Positions 7,060-17,200 of a stretch of 64,000 bases of DNA are shown in pieces. The translations under genes were made by a program, and so were the position numbers. This stretch comes from Deltaproteobacteria bacterium (lineage in GTDB: Bacteria; Desulfobacterota; Desulfuromonadia; Geobacterales; Geobacteraceae): positions 1 to 64,000 of the forward strand of contig JAJZUQ010000009.1 in the NCBI GenBank assembly GCA_021848385.1, in the 5' to 3' direction. Numbering within the stretch: the stretch's first letter is position 1; each line of letters starts with the position of its first letter. The notes under the pieces were generated by a model. The model had not been told where the DNA came from and searched no databases. It saw nothing but the letters and a program-made list of their open reading frames with translations.

Positions 7060-8694
7060 ATGGCTGAAATTGCAGACAATGATCGCAAGTGCGCTCTTTA
7101 TGTTCGGGTGTCGACAATCAATCAGGCCGAAGACGGGGAGTCCCTCGACGAGCAGGTCCAGACTCTGAAGAGCTATTGCGCCTACCGCAAATGGCAGGAT
7201 TGCACGGTGTACCGGGAGGAGGGCTTTTCCGGGAAGGACCTGAAGAGACCGGCTTTTCAGCAGATGGTTGGTGATATCCGCAAGGGGAAGATCAACACTG
7301 TTATCGTCAAGAAGATTGATCGGCTTTCCCGCTCGATCATCGATTTCGAAAATGTGTACAAGTCTTTTCAGGATCAGGGCGTTGACCTGATCTCGACGCA
7401 GGAGAATTTCGATACCTCGACCGCTATCGGCAGAAGCGTCATCAGGATCGTTCTCATTTTTGCCCAATTGGAACGGGAACAGACTTCAGAACGGACTATC
7501 GATGTCATGGCGCACCGGGCGAAGCAGGGGATGTTCAACGGAGGCTATCCCCGGCTCGGTTATGACATCGACTATGAAAATAAATGCCTTGTGCCCAATG
7601 AAGATGAGATATCGATCGCGAAAGAGGTTTTCACGACCTATCTGAAGCTGGGATCTTTGAGCGAGACCGCCAAGTCCCTCAATGACCGTGGTTACCGGGT
7701 GAAAACCTGGACGACACAGGCTGGGCGGACGCGAGGAGGAGACAAATTCCAGAAAAACAATGTCAGCCGGATGCTGAACGATCCGGTGTATATCGGTAAG
7801 GTAAGATACAAGAGCGGAATCTATGATGGACAGCAGCCGGCGATCATCAGCGAAGAGCTTTTCGAAGCTGTTCAGACGATACTTCAGGCAAACAATATCT
7901 CCAAAACCGGTTACCGGCAGAACGAGAATACCTTTTACCTGAAAGGGCTGGTCAGATGCGGGTCATGCCGTTCATCCATGTCGCCGAGTTTTTCCTATTC
8001 CAAGGGGAAGAAATATTACTATTACCGGTGCATGGTGAATAATGACCACAGCAAGGATCAATGCCGGATCGGCAGTGTTCACGCTCGCAAGCTGGAAGAT
8101 CTGGTTGTGAATGAGCTGAAATTTCTTGCCGGTGATCCGCGGATTATTGATGGTGTCGTCGAGAATGCTTCAAAGGAGCAGCGGGAAAAGGTGAAGGCGC
8201 TCGCCGCCAAGAAGAAGGTTCTGACGGATCGGCTGACCCAGGTTGACAAGAAGGCAAAAAATCTGCTTGAGGTCCTTGGAGAGGGGGGCACCCATAATAA
8301 TCGCTCTGGCTACATCACCAAGGAGCTTGACGGGCTGGAGATTCAGGCGAAGCAGATGCGGAAAGAAATCGAAGCCATCGAGTTTGAGTCCAATGATCTG
8401 GAGAACAAGATTCTCAGTGCCGACATGATCCGGGAGAACTTCAAAATCTTCAAGGACGTGTATGACCACCTGACTCATGACGAGAAATATGATCTGCTGC
8501 ATCTGCTCGTGAAAAAGGTCGTTTATTTCGAAGAAGAGGGAAAAGACAAGGACGGTAAGAAGGTGGGGAAAATAAAAATGGATCTATGGGAGCTGCCTCC
8601 CATAGATCCATCTATACTGAGCTCAGCAAAGGATTTTGCTGAGCGTCACGTTTGGCTCCCCAGCGCGGACTCGAACCACGGACATGGTGATTAA
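7060..8694 (+). CDS. Large serine recombinase (integrase of the element)
   Basis: This 544-residue serine recombinase catalyses site-specific integration and excision through a Ser-DNA intermediate. The N-terminal resolvase domain (about residues 7-150) has YVRVST with the nucleophilic Ser, KKIDRLSRS and AQLEREQTSERT. It is followed by a recombinase domain, a zinc ribbon (CGSCRSS then CMVNNDHSKDQC, about residues 305-345) and a coiled-coil region (about 365-450). AGGAGGGG lies before the ATG. The last 14 codons lie antisense within the tRNA-Asn gene and the preceding 20 or so codons span that tRNA's terminator, so this end of the element is at the tRNA. Confidence 0.9.
   Translation: MAEIADNDRKCALYVRVSTINQAEDGESLDEQVQTLKSYCAYRKWQDCTVYREEGFSGKDLKRPAFQQMVGDIRKGKINTVIVKKIDRLSRSIIDFENVYKSFQDQGVDLISTQENFDTSTAIGRSVIRIVLIFAQLEREQTSERTIDVMAHRAKQGMFNGGYPRLGYDIDYENKCLVPNEDEISIAKEVFTTYLKLGSLSETAKSLNDRGYRVKTWTTQAGRTRGGDKFQKNNVSRMLNDPVYIGKVRYKSGIYDGQQPAIISEELFEAVQTILQANNISKTGYRQNENTFYLKGLVRCGSCRSSMSPSFSYSKGKKYYYYRCMVNNDHSKDQCRIGSVHARKLEDLVVNELKFLAGDPRIIDGVVENASKEQREKVKALAAKKKVLTDRLTQVDKKAKNLLEVLGEGGTHNNRSGYITKELDGLEIQAKQMRKEIEAIEFESNDLENKILSADMIRENFKIFKDVYDHLTHDEKYDLLHLLVKKVVYFEEEGKDKDGKKVGKIKMDLWELPPIDPSILSSAKDFAERHVWLPSADSNHGHGD
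8578..8644 (-). terminator. tRNA-Asn transcription terminator, inside the recombinase coding sequence
   Basis: Two perfect inverted repeats lie downstream of the tRNA on the minus strand: a 10-bp stem (8621-8630 with 8635-8644) and a 15-bp stem (8578-8592 with 8597-8611). On the minus strand the second is followed by TTTTTATTTT, which fits intrinsic termination. The same bases encode part of the C-terminus of the serine recombinase on the plus strand. Confidence 0.7.
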
Positions 8695-8728
8695 CAGTCA
8701 CCCGCTCTACCGACTGAGCTACTGGGGA
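8653..8728 (-). tRNA. tRNA-Asn (anticodon GUU)
   Basis: The 76-nt cloverleaf has acceptor strands TCCCCAG and CTGGGGA, anticodon loop CTGTTAA and an encoded CCA. Its 3' half overlaps the last codons of the serine recombinase on the other strand, which marks it as the integration target of the element. No second copy of its 3' end is visible at the other side, so the far attachment site lies outside the window. Confidence 0.95.
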
Positions 8729-8822
8729 ATAAAAGAAACGTTTATTTAACATGCATCAGAATTTATGTCAAGTCGAAAAATATGCAAACCTCAATCCTGC
8801 TCCATTATGAAGAGCAAAGACC

Positions 8823-9764
8823 CTATTTCAGGTCAGGGATGGCGTCATTCCCGGTAATGCGCCGGGACGAAACGATCGCGCTCCAAGAATAGAGCGCCAG
8901 CCCTCCCCAGATGCAGCTGAATGCGATGAGATGGGTCGTCGTGAACCGCTCTCCAAAAGCCCAGACCGCCAGAATGAACTGGATGCTCGGTGTAATATAC
9001 TGGAGAAACCCCATGGTAGCCAGACGCAGGCGACGAGCGGCGGCGGTGAACCAGAGGAGCGGCACCGCCGTCACCACCCCGGCCAGGGGGAGGATCAGGT
9101 TGTCATGGAGGGAGCCGGACAGAAATGCCCCCTTCCCGGTCATTCCGAGCCAGCCCAGGAAGACAAGCGCTGCCGGTGCCGCCAGGAAGGTCTCGATGGA
9201 AAGCCCCACGAGGGAGTCGACGGCGGCGGTCTTGCGGAGCAGGCCGTAGAGTCCGAAGGTTACCGCCAGGAGCAGGGCTATCCAGGGAATCTGCCCGACA
9301 CGGAGCGACATGACCAGTACCCCCGCGGCCGCCAGCACCAGGCTCACCGTCTGCCAGCGACGGAGCCGCTCGCCGAGGAGGGCGAACCCGAGGAAAACGT
9401 TCACGAGGGGGTTCATGAAGTAGCCGAGGCTCGATTGCAGCACCTCCCCTTTTTCAATGGCAACAATGAAGATCAGCCAGTTGGCGGCGATAAGGAGGGT
9501 CGTCCCGCTCAGGGTCAGAACGGTCTTCGGCGTTCGGAAGGCGGCACCTATTTCGCTCCAGCGGCGTGTTCCGGTCACAAGTAGCACAAGAAACAGCATG
9601 GACCAGGCAATCCGGTGGGAAACCACCTCCAGCGGCGGAACATGCTGGACCGCCTTGAAGTAGAGGGGAAAGAACCCCCAGACCAGGTAGGCGGCCAGAC
9701 CGTACATCACCCCTTTACGGGTGACTGCGGCTTCAGAGGCTGAAGGGGTCGCACCGTGGCTCAC
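8823..9764 (-). CDS. rarD: RarD-type EamA-family permease
   Basis: This 313-residue inner-membrane protein has about ten hydrophobic segments in two EamA repeats. The RarD signature appears early (YGLAAYLVWGFFPLYFK) and again as EVVSHRIAWS. RarD proteins are drug/metabolite-superfamily transporters whose substrate is poorly known. I chose the GTG at 9764 because GGGGAGAG lies just upstream and because the frame otherwise extends through the preceding gene. The start overlaps the stop of the proline catabolic gene (GTGA), so the two are coupled; an amino-acid-related role is possible but not shown. Confidence 0.8.
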   Translation of the reverse strand: MSHGATPSASEAAVTRKGVMYGLAAYLVWGFFPLYFKAVQHVPPLEVVSHRIAWSMLFLVLLVTGTRRWSEIGAAFRTPKTVLTLSGTTLLIAANWLIFIVAIEKGEVLQSSLGYFMNPLVNVFLGFALLGERLRRWQTVSLVLAAAGVLVMSLRVGQIPWIALLLAVTFGLYGLLRKTAAVDSLVGLSIETFLAAPAALVFLGWLGMTGKGAFLSGSLHDNLILPLAGVVTAVPLLWFTAAARRLRLATMGFLQYITPSIQFILAVWAFGERFTTTHLIAFSCIWGGLALYSWSAIVSSRRITGNDAIPDLK

Positions 9765-12700
9765 GCCTCTCCCCTCACAGTGTCGGCTGGCGCAAAACCA
9801 CGTCGCATGGTGTTTTCCGTAACAACCCGCGGGTCCATGAAGTGGAGGAGGTAATCGGGACCCCCCGCCTTGGTCCCCACACCCGACAAGCGCGAGCCGC
9901 CGAAGGGCTGCCGTTCCACCAGTGCACCGGTGATGTTCCGGTTGAGGTAGAGGTTTCCCACCCAGAACTCCCGGCTCGCCCGGGCCAGGTGCCCGGGGCT
10001 CCGGCTGAAGATGCCGCCGGTGAGGGCAAATCTGGTAGAATTGGCCCACTGGATCGCCTGATCGAAATCCTTCACCCGCATGACCGCCAGCACCGGGCCG
10101 AAAATCTCCTCCTGAGCAATACGATGATCCGGCCTGATCCCGCCAATGATGGTCATGGGGACGTAGTACCCCTCCCCGGCCGGCACCAGGCTCTCATAGA
10201 GTAAGTGCCCCTCCTTCTTGCCGATCTCCACGTACGCCATAATGCTCTTCTGCGCCCTTTCGTCAGCCACTGCCCCCATATAGAAGGCGGGGTCCTCCGC
10301 AGGACCGATCCTGGTCGACCCGGCCATGGAGACGAGTCGTTCAACGAACTTGTCGTAGACCCCATCGAGGACGATGACGCGTGAGCATGCGGAGCACTTC
10401 TGCCCCTGAAAACCGAAGGCCGAAGAGAGCACGTGGGGGACTGCTTCGTCGAGGTCGGCGTCGTCGTCGATGATGATGGCATTCTTTCCCCCCATCTCGG
10501 CGATGACTTTTTTCACGTTGGCCTGCCCCGGATGGACCCTGGCCGCCCGCTCGATGATCCTTGACCCCGTTTCCACGGAGCCGGTGAAGGCGATAAGGCT
10601 CACGTCGGGATGGTCGACCAAGTAGTCACCCATGGTCGAGCTGCAACCGGGTATATAATTGAACACACCGGCGGGGAGTCCCGCCTCCCGGAAGAGCTCC
10701 GCCAGATGCCAGCCTATGAGGCAGGTGAGACCCGACGGCTTGAAGACCACACAGTTACCGGTTACGATGGCGGCAGATGCCATTCCCATGCTGATGGCGA
10801 GGGGGAAGTTCCAGGGAGCGATGACCGCGGCCACCCCCCTCGGCTCGTAGAAGTAGTGATTCAGCTCGCCCGGTGCCTGCCCGACCCGCCGGGGTTCACC
10901 CAGGCGGATCATTTCCCGGGCATAGTATTCCAGGAAGTCGATCGCCTCGACCACGTCGGCGTGGGCCTGGTCCCACTGCTTGCCAATCTCCAGCACCTGC
11001 CAGGCGGAGAGCTCAAAGATGCGTCTGCGGGCAACCTGGGCCGCCTTGATGAGATATTCTGCCCTGGTCCGGGGACCGGTATCGCGCCAGGCAGGGAAGG
11101 CCACCTTGGCAGCGGCCACGGCGTCTCCCACCTCGTTGGTACCCGCTTGACATATCTGACCGAGGAGTTCTGACGGACTGTTGGGGTTGACCGTCGGTGC
11201 AAGGTCATCTGTCCATACTTCCCGGCCGTTGATAAAGAGCGGATAGTTCTTTCCAGACTCTCCCCGCACCCGGGCTATCTGCTCCGGGAACGCCTGCCGG
11301 TGATCTGCGCGGGTAAAGTCCACCGCTGGCTCGTTACAAAAGCCTCTGAGCCCGCCGGGGCCGCTTCTTTCCTTCTTCGGCTGCTGCTGGCGGGCCGTCC
11401 GCTCCCGCTCGGCCACCACGTCCGGATCCTCCAGGAGCTTATCGATCTGGGCCTCCCCGGCAAAGCTCTGGCGGAGGAACGATTCGTTGGACGTATTCTC
11501 CAGGAGCCGGCGCACCAGGTACCCCATCCCCGGCACCATGGGACCGTAGGGGCAGTAGAGACGGATGCGGCCGACGATCTTCAGGATCGCTTTCCGGACC
11601 GGTTCAGCCATGCCGTAGAGCATCTGGAACTCGTAGCGCTCCTCGGGAACCCCCAGCTCCTTTGCCATCTCCATGACTGCGGACACTGTCCTGATGTTGT
11701 GGGACCCGCAGGCAAAATAGCAGATTTCGTGGTTCTCCAGGATTTTCTGTGCCTGACGCTCGAAGGCCGCGTCGCTCTCCGCCTTGATGGTCCAGACCGG
11801 GATGTCCCAGTTGTTCTGTGCAGCCTTGACCGTTTCATAATCCCAGTAGGCCCCTTTGACGAGACGGATGGAAATCTGTACCCCGTTCTGCCGCGACCAG
11901 TCAAGCAGGCTAGCCAGATCCTTGTCCGTATCCTTCAGGTAGGCCTGGAGCGCGACACCCAGATGGGGATACTCCCGGTACTCCAGCTTCAGGCGACGAA
12001 AGAGCTCGAGAGTTATTTCCTTGTACCGGTACGACTCCATGTCGATGCAGAGGAAGCCGTTCAGTTCGACGACCTTCTCCATGATCCGCCGCATCCGGGC
12101 CAGGATCGCCACCACCGACCCCTCGAAATCCTGGGGATTGGCCAGACAGTAGAGGGCCGTCGGCTTCACCGCCACGCTGACCTTGGGCGCATCCCCCCAG
12201 TCAAGGTTCGGGTCACCGTTATTCCCCGGCAGTCCCGGCCACCCTGCCTGCTCCTTCTTCAGTGCATCGAGAAGCTCCAGATAGGTAGCTGTATACTCTT
12301 CGGCCTCTTTCTCCGAGAGTGTCGCCTCTCCCAGCACGTCCATCACAGCGGCAAACCCCTCCCTGCGGAGATTTCCAAGGTTATCCACCGTTTCCTTCGT
12401 GGTCTCGCCGATAATGAACTGCCGCGCCATCTCTTTTATCTTTGCGGTCAGCACCTTGTTGAGCACCCCTCCCCCGATGGAGCCAAGCCCCCCTGCCATC
12501 CTGGCTCCGGTGGACATGAACGCAGGCATCTCCCGCTCATTGCCGAAATACTCGCGGATGTGCTCTGTCAGCTGCTTGCTGTCGGAGAGGGACGGAAAGA
12601 CATCTACGAACCGGAACATCTGGACTTTGAACTGTTCGTTCTGCATGCACCAGTCCAGGACCTTCCCCATCCAGTCTCCCTGATCGAAAAGTGAGGGCTT

Positions 12701-12769
12701 TTCGCCCGAAATCGCGAAGAACAGCTCCTTTCCACGTGCCACGACCCTGCTGTTCAGCTCCCGTTCCAT
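9761..12769 (-). CDS. putA: Bifunctional proline dehydrogenase / glutamate-semialdehyde dehydrogenase
   Basis: This 1002-residue enzyme oxidises proline to P5C and then to glutamate. The N-terminal half is the FAD-dependent proline dehydrogenase barrel, with VRLVKGAYWDYE near residue 300 and a conserved RRLLENTSNESF motif near 440. The C-terminal half is the NAD-dependent aldehyde dehydrogenase, with PWNFPLAI, FTGSVETG and the catalytic Cys in FGFQGQKCSACSR. The ATG at 12769 has AGGAG 8 nt upstream; an in-frame start 24 codons earlier lacks support. There is no ribbon-helix-helix DNA-binding domain, so unlike enterobacterial PutA it should not self-repress. Confidence 0.9.
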   Translation of the reverse strand: MERELNSRVVARGKELFFAISGEKPSLFDQGDWMGKVLDWCMQNEQFKVQMFRFVDVFPSLSDSKQLTEHIREYFGNEREMPAFMSTGARMAGGLGSIGGGVLNKVLTAKIKEMARQFIIGETTKETVDNLGNLRREGFAAVMDVLGEATLSEKEAEEYTATYLELLDALKKEQAGWPGLPGNNGDPNLDWGDAPKVSVAVKPTALYCLANPQDFEGSVVAILARMRRIMEKVVELNGFLCIDMESYRYKEITLELFRRLKLEYREYPHLGVALQAYLKDTDKDLASLLDWSRQNGVQISIRLVKGAYWDYETVKAAQNNWDIPVWTIKAESDAAFERQAQKILENHEICYFACGSHNIRTVSAVMEMAKELGVPEERYEFQMLYGMAEPVRKAILKIVGRIRLYCPYGPMVPGMGYLVRRLLENTSNESFLRQSFAGEAQIDKLLEDPDVVAERERTARQQQPKKERSGPGGLRGFCNEPAVDFTRADHRQAFPEQIARVRGESGKNYPLFINGREVWTDDLAPTVNPNSPSELLGQICQAGTNEVGDAVAAAKVAFPAWRDTGPRTRAEYLIKAAQVARRRIFELSAWQVLEIGKQWDQAHADVVEAIDFLEYYAREMIRLGEPRRVGQAPGELNHYFYEPRGVAAVIAPWNFPLAISMGMASAAIVTGNCVVFKPSGLTCLIGWHLAELFREAGLPAGVFNYIPGCSSTMGDYLVDHPDVSLIAFTGSVETGSRIIERAARVHPGQANVKKVIAEMGGKNAIIIDDDADLDEAVPHVLSSAFGFQGQKCSACSRVIVLDGVYDKFVERLVSMAGSTRIGPAEDPAFYMGAVADERAQKSIMAYVEIGKKEGHLLYESLVPAGEGYYVPMTIIGGIRPDHRIAQEEIFGPVLAVMRVKDFDQAIQWANSTRFALTGGIFSRSPGHLARASREFWVGNLYLNRNITGALVERQPFGGSRLSGVGTKAGGPDYLLHFMDPRVVTENTMRRGFAPADTVRGEA

Positions 12770-12945
12770 GGAATGACTCCTGACCGCTTTAGTTTTATAA
12801 TGGGCTCCCCCATGAGCGTCAGGGTATTTTACCCGTGTCACTCACATGCGTAAAGTTTACCAAGGTTTGGACAATGTTTTGCGCTGCCCGGCAGAATAGG
12901 TAGTCATGGCGGACTGAATTTCCCGTCGGCTTAGGCACAAAAAAA

Positions 12946-12964
12946 CCCGTGAGCAACTCACGGG
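12946..12964 (-). terminator. Intrinsic terminator after mglA
   Basis: CCCGTGAG (12946-12953), loop CAA and CTCACGGG (12957-12964) form an 8-bp stem. On the minus strand it is followed by seven T, about 40 bp past the mglA stop. A short T run on the other side could also let it work on the plus strand. Confidence 0.85.
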
Positions 12965-13005
12965 CTTTTGACATACGGGGGGGAGAGAGGGAATAGCAGA
13001 AGCCG

Positions 13006-13593
13006 CTATTTTCCTTTTTTGAGATCGACCAGAATCAGCTTGGCCACCGCCTTGAGGGTTTCGAAGACCCCTTCACCCGTAGAGGCACACGCCTCAAACT
13101 CGGGGACGTCGGTCGGATTCAGCTCCCTGCGGAGCTCCTCGACCGATACTACGTTCGGCAGGTCGCGCTTGTTGTACTGGACAACGTAGGGGATCTTGTC
13201 CAGATCGTACCCCTGCTCCTCCAGGTTGATACGCAGGTTTTCCAGCGACTCGATGTTTGCGTCCATCCGCTCTTCCTGGGAGTCGGCCACGAAGACGACA
13301 CCATCCACCCCCTTGAGAATGAGTTTACGGGATGCATCGTAGAACACCTGCCCCGGCACGGTATAGAGGTGAAAACGGGTCTTGAATCCCCGAATCTCCC
13401 CCAGTGCAAGCGGCAGGAAGTCAAAGAAAAGTGTCCGCTCCGTCTCCGTCGCCAGGCTTATCATCTTTCCCTTGGCATCGGGGGCGGTCTTCTGGTAGAC
13501 GAACTGCAGGTTGGTAGTCTTGCCGCACAGCCCCGGTCCGTAATAAACGATCTTGCAGTTTATTTCCCGGGAGGCGTAGTTGATAAAGGACAT
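13006..13593 (-). CDS. mglA: MglA-type Ras-like GTPase
   Basis: This 195-residue small GTPase controls polarity or motility in delta-proteobacterial relatives. The P-loop is GPGLCGKT (residues 19-26), the switch-II position reads TVPG (78-81) instead of the Ras DxxG, as is usual for MglA, and the guanine-specificity motif is NKRD (141-144). It follows the roadblock protein gene by 18 bp, the normal mglB-mglA order, and ends at a strong terminator. Its membrane or pole partners are unknown here; type IV pilus genes lie elsewhere in the window (30457). Confidence 0.92.
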   Translation of the reverse strand: MSFINYASREINCKIVYYGPGLCGKTTNLQFVYQKTAPDAKGKMISLATETERTLFFDFLPLALGEIRGFKTRFHLYTVPGQVFYDASRKLILKGVDGVVFVADSQEERMDANIESLENLRINLEEQGYDLDKIPYVVQYNKRDLPNVVSVEELRRELNPTDVPEFEACASTGEGVFETLKAVAKLILVDLKKGK

Positions 13594-13611
13594 CTGCCGT
13601 TACCTCAAGTC

Positions 13612-14103
13612 TCAGCTGAAGAGATTGTCTATATCGTCATCGGTGATTTCAGCAAAGGGGAAATCAGTTTCACCACTCTTTTCCTTCTCCTCGGCCTTTT
13701 CGAGAAGTCGGTTGAAAATGGTGGTCAGTTCATCGGAAGCCTTTTTCACCCGGAGCCGGACCAGTCCGAGGGATGAACGATTGTCGAACAGGACGACGAG
13801 GATCACACGTCCGCCGACGATGGATATGTGGAGATTGTCCTTCTCCCCTTCATGAAAGAGGATGGAGAATTCTTTTTCGCCGATCAGTTTGGCCATGCCG
13901 CCGGTGGCGGCAATATTGCCGGCCGTCAGGGACGCCAGCGACGTGGTGTCGAACTGCTCTATGTCTCCAACGCCGGAGATCAGCTGACCGTTCTTGTCCA
14001 CCAGGAAAATTACCTTGGAATTGGCTTCCCGCAGAAGTTTTTCGATGACGGCATTTATCTGCTTGAATTCCTCATCATACATCACCATCTGAGGATTCGA
14101 CAT
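13612..14103 (-). CDS. mglB: MglB-type roadblock/LC7 protein
   Basis: This 163-residue protein has a roadblock/LC7 fold in its first 120 residues, with DKNGQLIS near 36-43, a long helix containing SLASLTAGNIAAT and the FHEGEKDNLH hairpin. MglB proteins act as GTPase-activating partners of MglA. The acidic tail ends in ITDDDIDNLF. It is the first gene of a two-gene operon with mglA. It starts about 110 bp from the terminator of the upstream oxidoreductase gene, so it has its own promoter. Confidence 0.88.
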   Translation of the reverse strand: MSNPQMVMYDEEFKQINAVIEKLLREANSKVIFLVDKNGQLISGVGDIEQFDTTSLASLTAGNIAATGGMAKLIGEKEFSILFHEGEKDNLHISIVGGRVILVVLFDNRSSLGLVRLRVKKASDELTTIFNRLLEKAEEKEKSGETDFPFAEITDDDIDNLFS

Positions 14104-14211
14104 GGAGCACCCCTTGTGTGCGGTGAGTAAATTTACTGTCAGCGGTTAGATATAACAGAAAGAGTCTGCTCTTTCAAGGTTTTTTGACCCTTTACCCGCC
14201 TCGCATGGAAA

Positions 14212-14237
14212 AGCCCCGGCAGTTTCCTGCCGGGGCT
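14212..14237 (-). terminator. Intrinsic terminator after the pyruvate:ferredoxin oxidoreductase gene
   Basis: AGCCCCGGCAG (14212-14222), a TTTC loop and CTGCCGGGGCT (14227-14237) make an 11-bp stem followed by TTTT on the minus strand. It lies about 25 bp past the stop codon of the oxidoreductase gene. Confidence 0.85.
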
Positions 14238-14260
14238 CACGTACTTCATGGGAGAACCGA

Positions 14261-17200
14261 TTACTTCTCGCCGCTCTCCTCGAAGTTCAGCGCCGCCAGC
14301 TTCTGGTAGTAAGCAAAGTGAGCTTTAGCCCACTGGCCGGCCTTTCTCATCAGCTCATCGGCCTCCTTCGGGTTGGCCTTCTTGAGCATGCGGTAGCGGT
14401 TCTCATTATTGGTGTACTCTTCGAAGCTGATAGTCGCCGCCTTGCTGTCCAGCTGCAGCGGGTTCTTGTTCTCAGCCGCCAGGGCCGGATTGTAGCGGTA
14501 CAACGGCCAGTAGCCGGACTGTACGGCCTTTTTCTGGGCATCCACCCCTTCCGTCATGTTGATGCCATGTGCAATGCAGTGGGCATAGGCAATGATCAGG
14601 GAGGGACCGTTGTAGGCCTCGGCCTCAAGCATCGCCTTGGCGCACTGGGCAGGATTGGAAAGGGAAACGGCAGCCACGTAGACCGTGCCGTAGGACATGG
14701 CGATCATCCCCAGGTCCTTCTTGCTTACCGGCTTGCCGCCGGCCGCAAAGAGTCCGACAGCGCCCATCGGTGTTGATTTGGAGGCCTGACCGCCGGTGTT
14801 GGAATACACCTCGGTATCCAGTACGAACAGGTTGATGTTCTTGCCGCTCGCGATGACATGGTCCAGACCGCCGAACCCGATGTCGTAGGCCCAGCCATCA
14901 CCACCGATACACCAGACCGATTTTTTGACCAGGTAATCGGCAATCGGCACGAGCTGCTGTGCTGTCTTGTCCTTGCTTCCCTTCAGGGCCGCCTTCAGCT
15001 TTTCGACGCGGCCACGCTGGGCCTCGATGCCGGTCTGGCCGGACTGATCGGCGGAAAGGATTTCCTTCGCCAGTTTGGCATTGGCAGCAAACGCCTTGCT
15101 GTCGGCCAACTCGGCCAGATTTTCCCGGGCCGACTTGGTGAACTGGTCCACAGTCAGCCGCATGCCGTACCCGAACTCGGCGTTGTCCTCGAACAGGGAG
15201 TTGGACCAGGCCGGGCCACGGCCGTCGGCACGCTGTGCGTAGGGAGTGGTGGGGAGGTTGCCGCCGTAGATCGACGAGCAGCCGGTTGCGTTGGCAACAA
15301 GCATCCGATCGCCAAACAGCTGTGTCAACAGTTTCAGGTACGGGGTTTCGCCACAGCCTGCACAAGCGCCGGAGTATTCGAACAGCGGCCGTACCAGCTG
15401 GTTGCCGCGCAGCGCCTCCAGCTTGACCTGGGTGGCATCCACATCAGGCAGCGACAGGAAGAAGTCGTAGTTGTCGGCTTCCTGTGCCCGCAGCGGCGGC
15501 TGAAAAGCCATATCCAGCGCCTTGTGGATCGGATTCTGCTTGTCCTTGGCCGGACAGTTGTGGGCGCAGGCGCCACAGCCGGTGCAATCTTCCGGCGCCA
15601 CCTGGACAGTCAGCTTCTTCCCCTTCATCTCGGGGATGTTGCAATCAACCGACTTGAAGGTCTTGGGAGCATCCTTCAGGAGCTTGGCGTCGTAGGCCTT
15701 CATGCGCACCGAGGCATGGGGGCAGACGAAGGAGCAGATGCCGCACTGGATACAGATCTTCTCGTCCCAGACTGGAATTTCAGTGGCAATGTTCCGTTTT
15801 TCGTACTGGGAAGTGGCAGTCGGGAAGGTGCCGTCGGCCGGCATCCTGGAGACCGGCAGGTTATCCCCCAGGCCGGCCACGATAACGCCGGTTACATCCT
15901 TGACAAACTTCGGTGCCTTGCTGGAGACGGCAGAGGCCATCTTCAGCTTGCTGGTGGCTTTGGCCGGCACCTTGACCTCGTAGAAGTTGTTCAACCCGGC
16001 CTCAACGGCCTTGTAGTTCATTTCCAGCACCTTCTCGCCAGCCTTGCCGTAGGACTTCTTGATGGCCCCCTTGATGGAAGCCACGGCGTCCTTCAGCGGA
16101 ATGATGTTGGAAATCTTGAAAAATGCTGTCTGCATGATCACGTTGATGCGGGGTCCGAGACCGATCTCATTCCCCAGCTTGACCCCGTCAATCACGTAAA
16201 ATTTCATTTTCTTGTCGATGATCTGCTGCTGCACTTCCTTCGGCATGGTGTCCCAAACTTCCTTGGGTCCGAAGGGGGCGTTCAGCAGGAACGTAGCGCC
16301 TGGCTTGGCCTTGCTCAGCATGTCGTACTTCTCAAGGAACGAGAAGTTGTGGCAGGCCACGAAGTCGGCCTCCTGCACCAGGTACGGGGCACGGATGTAT
16401 TTTTTGCCGAACCGGAGGTGGGAGGTGGTCATGGAGCCGGCCTTCTTGGAATCGTACACGAAGTAGGCCTGGGCGTTGTTGCTAGTTTCCTCACCGATGA
16501 TTTTGATGGAGTTCTTGTTGGCGCCGACAGTACCGTCTGAACCAAGGCCGTAGAACATGGCCTGGAATGCGCCTTCCATCGGGTTCTTGTAGGAGTAGTC
16601 CACCTTCAGGCTGCAGCCGGTCACATCCTCCTCGATACCGACCACAAAATTCTTTTTCGGCTTGGCGGCCTTGAGGTTGTCCAGCACTGCCTTGGCCATG
16701 GCCGGGTTGAACTCCTTGGAACCGAGACCATAGCGGCCGCCGACGATGACCGGGTAGCCGTCCAGCTTGCACTTCCCGCTGGCCATACCTTCGCCGATCG
16801 CAGTACGTACGTCCAGGTAGATGGGCTCTCCCAGGGCGCCCGGCTCCTTGGTCCGGTCAAGGACGGCAATCTTTTTGACCGTCTTGGGCAGCGCCTTGAG
16901 GAAGGCATCCAGCGGGAAAGGCCGATAGAGGCGGATCTTGACCACACCTACCTTTTCACCCTTCTTGACCAGATTATCGACCGTGTCCTGAACGACATCA
17001 GCGCCGGAACCCATCACCACCACCACACGCTCGGCGTCTTTGGCACCGACATAATCAACCAGTTTGTACTTGCGGCCGGTCAGCTTGCCAAACTTGTCCA
17101 TCTCTTCCTGGACGATCTTTTCGCAGATCGGGTAGTACGCGTTGACGGTCTCGCGTCCCTGGAAATAGACGTCCGGGTTCTGGGCGGTACCGCGCATGAA

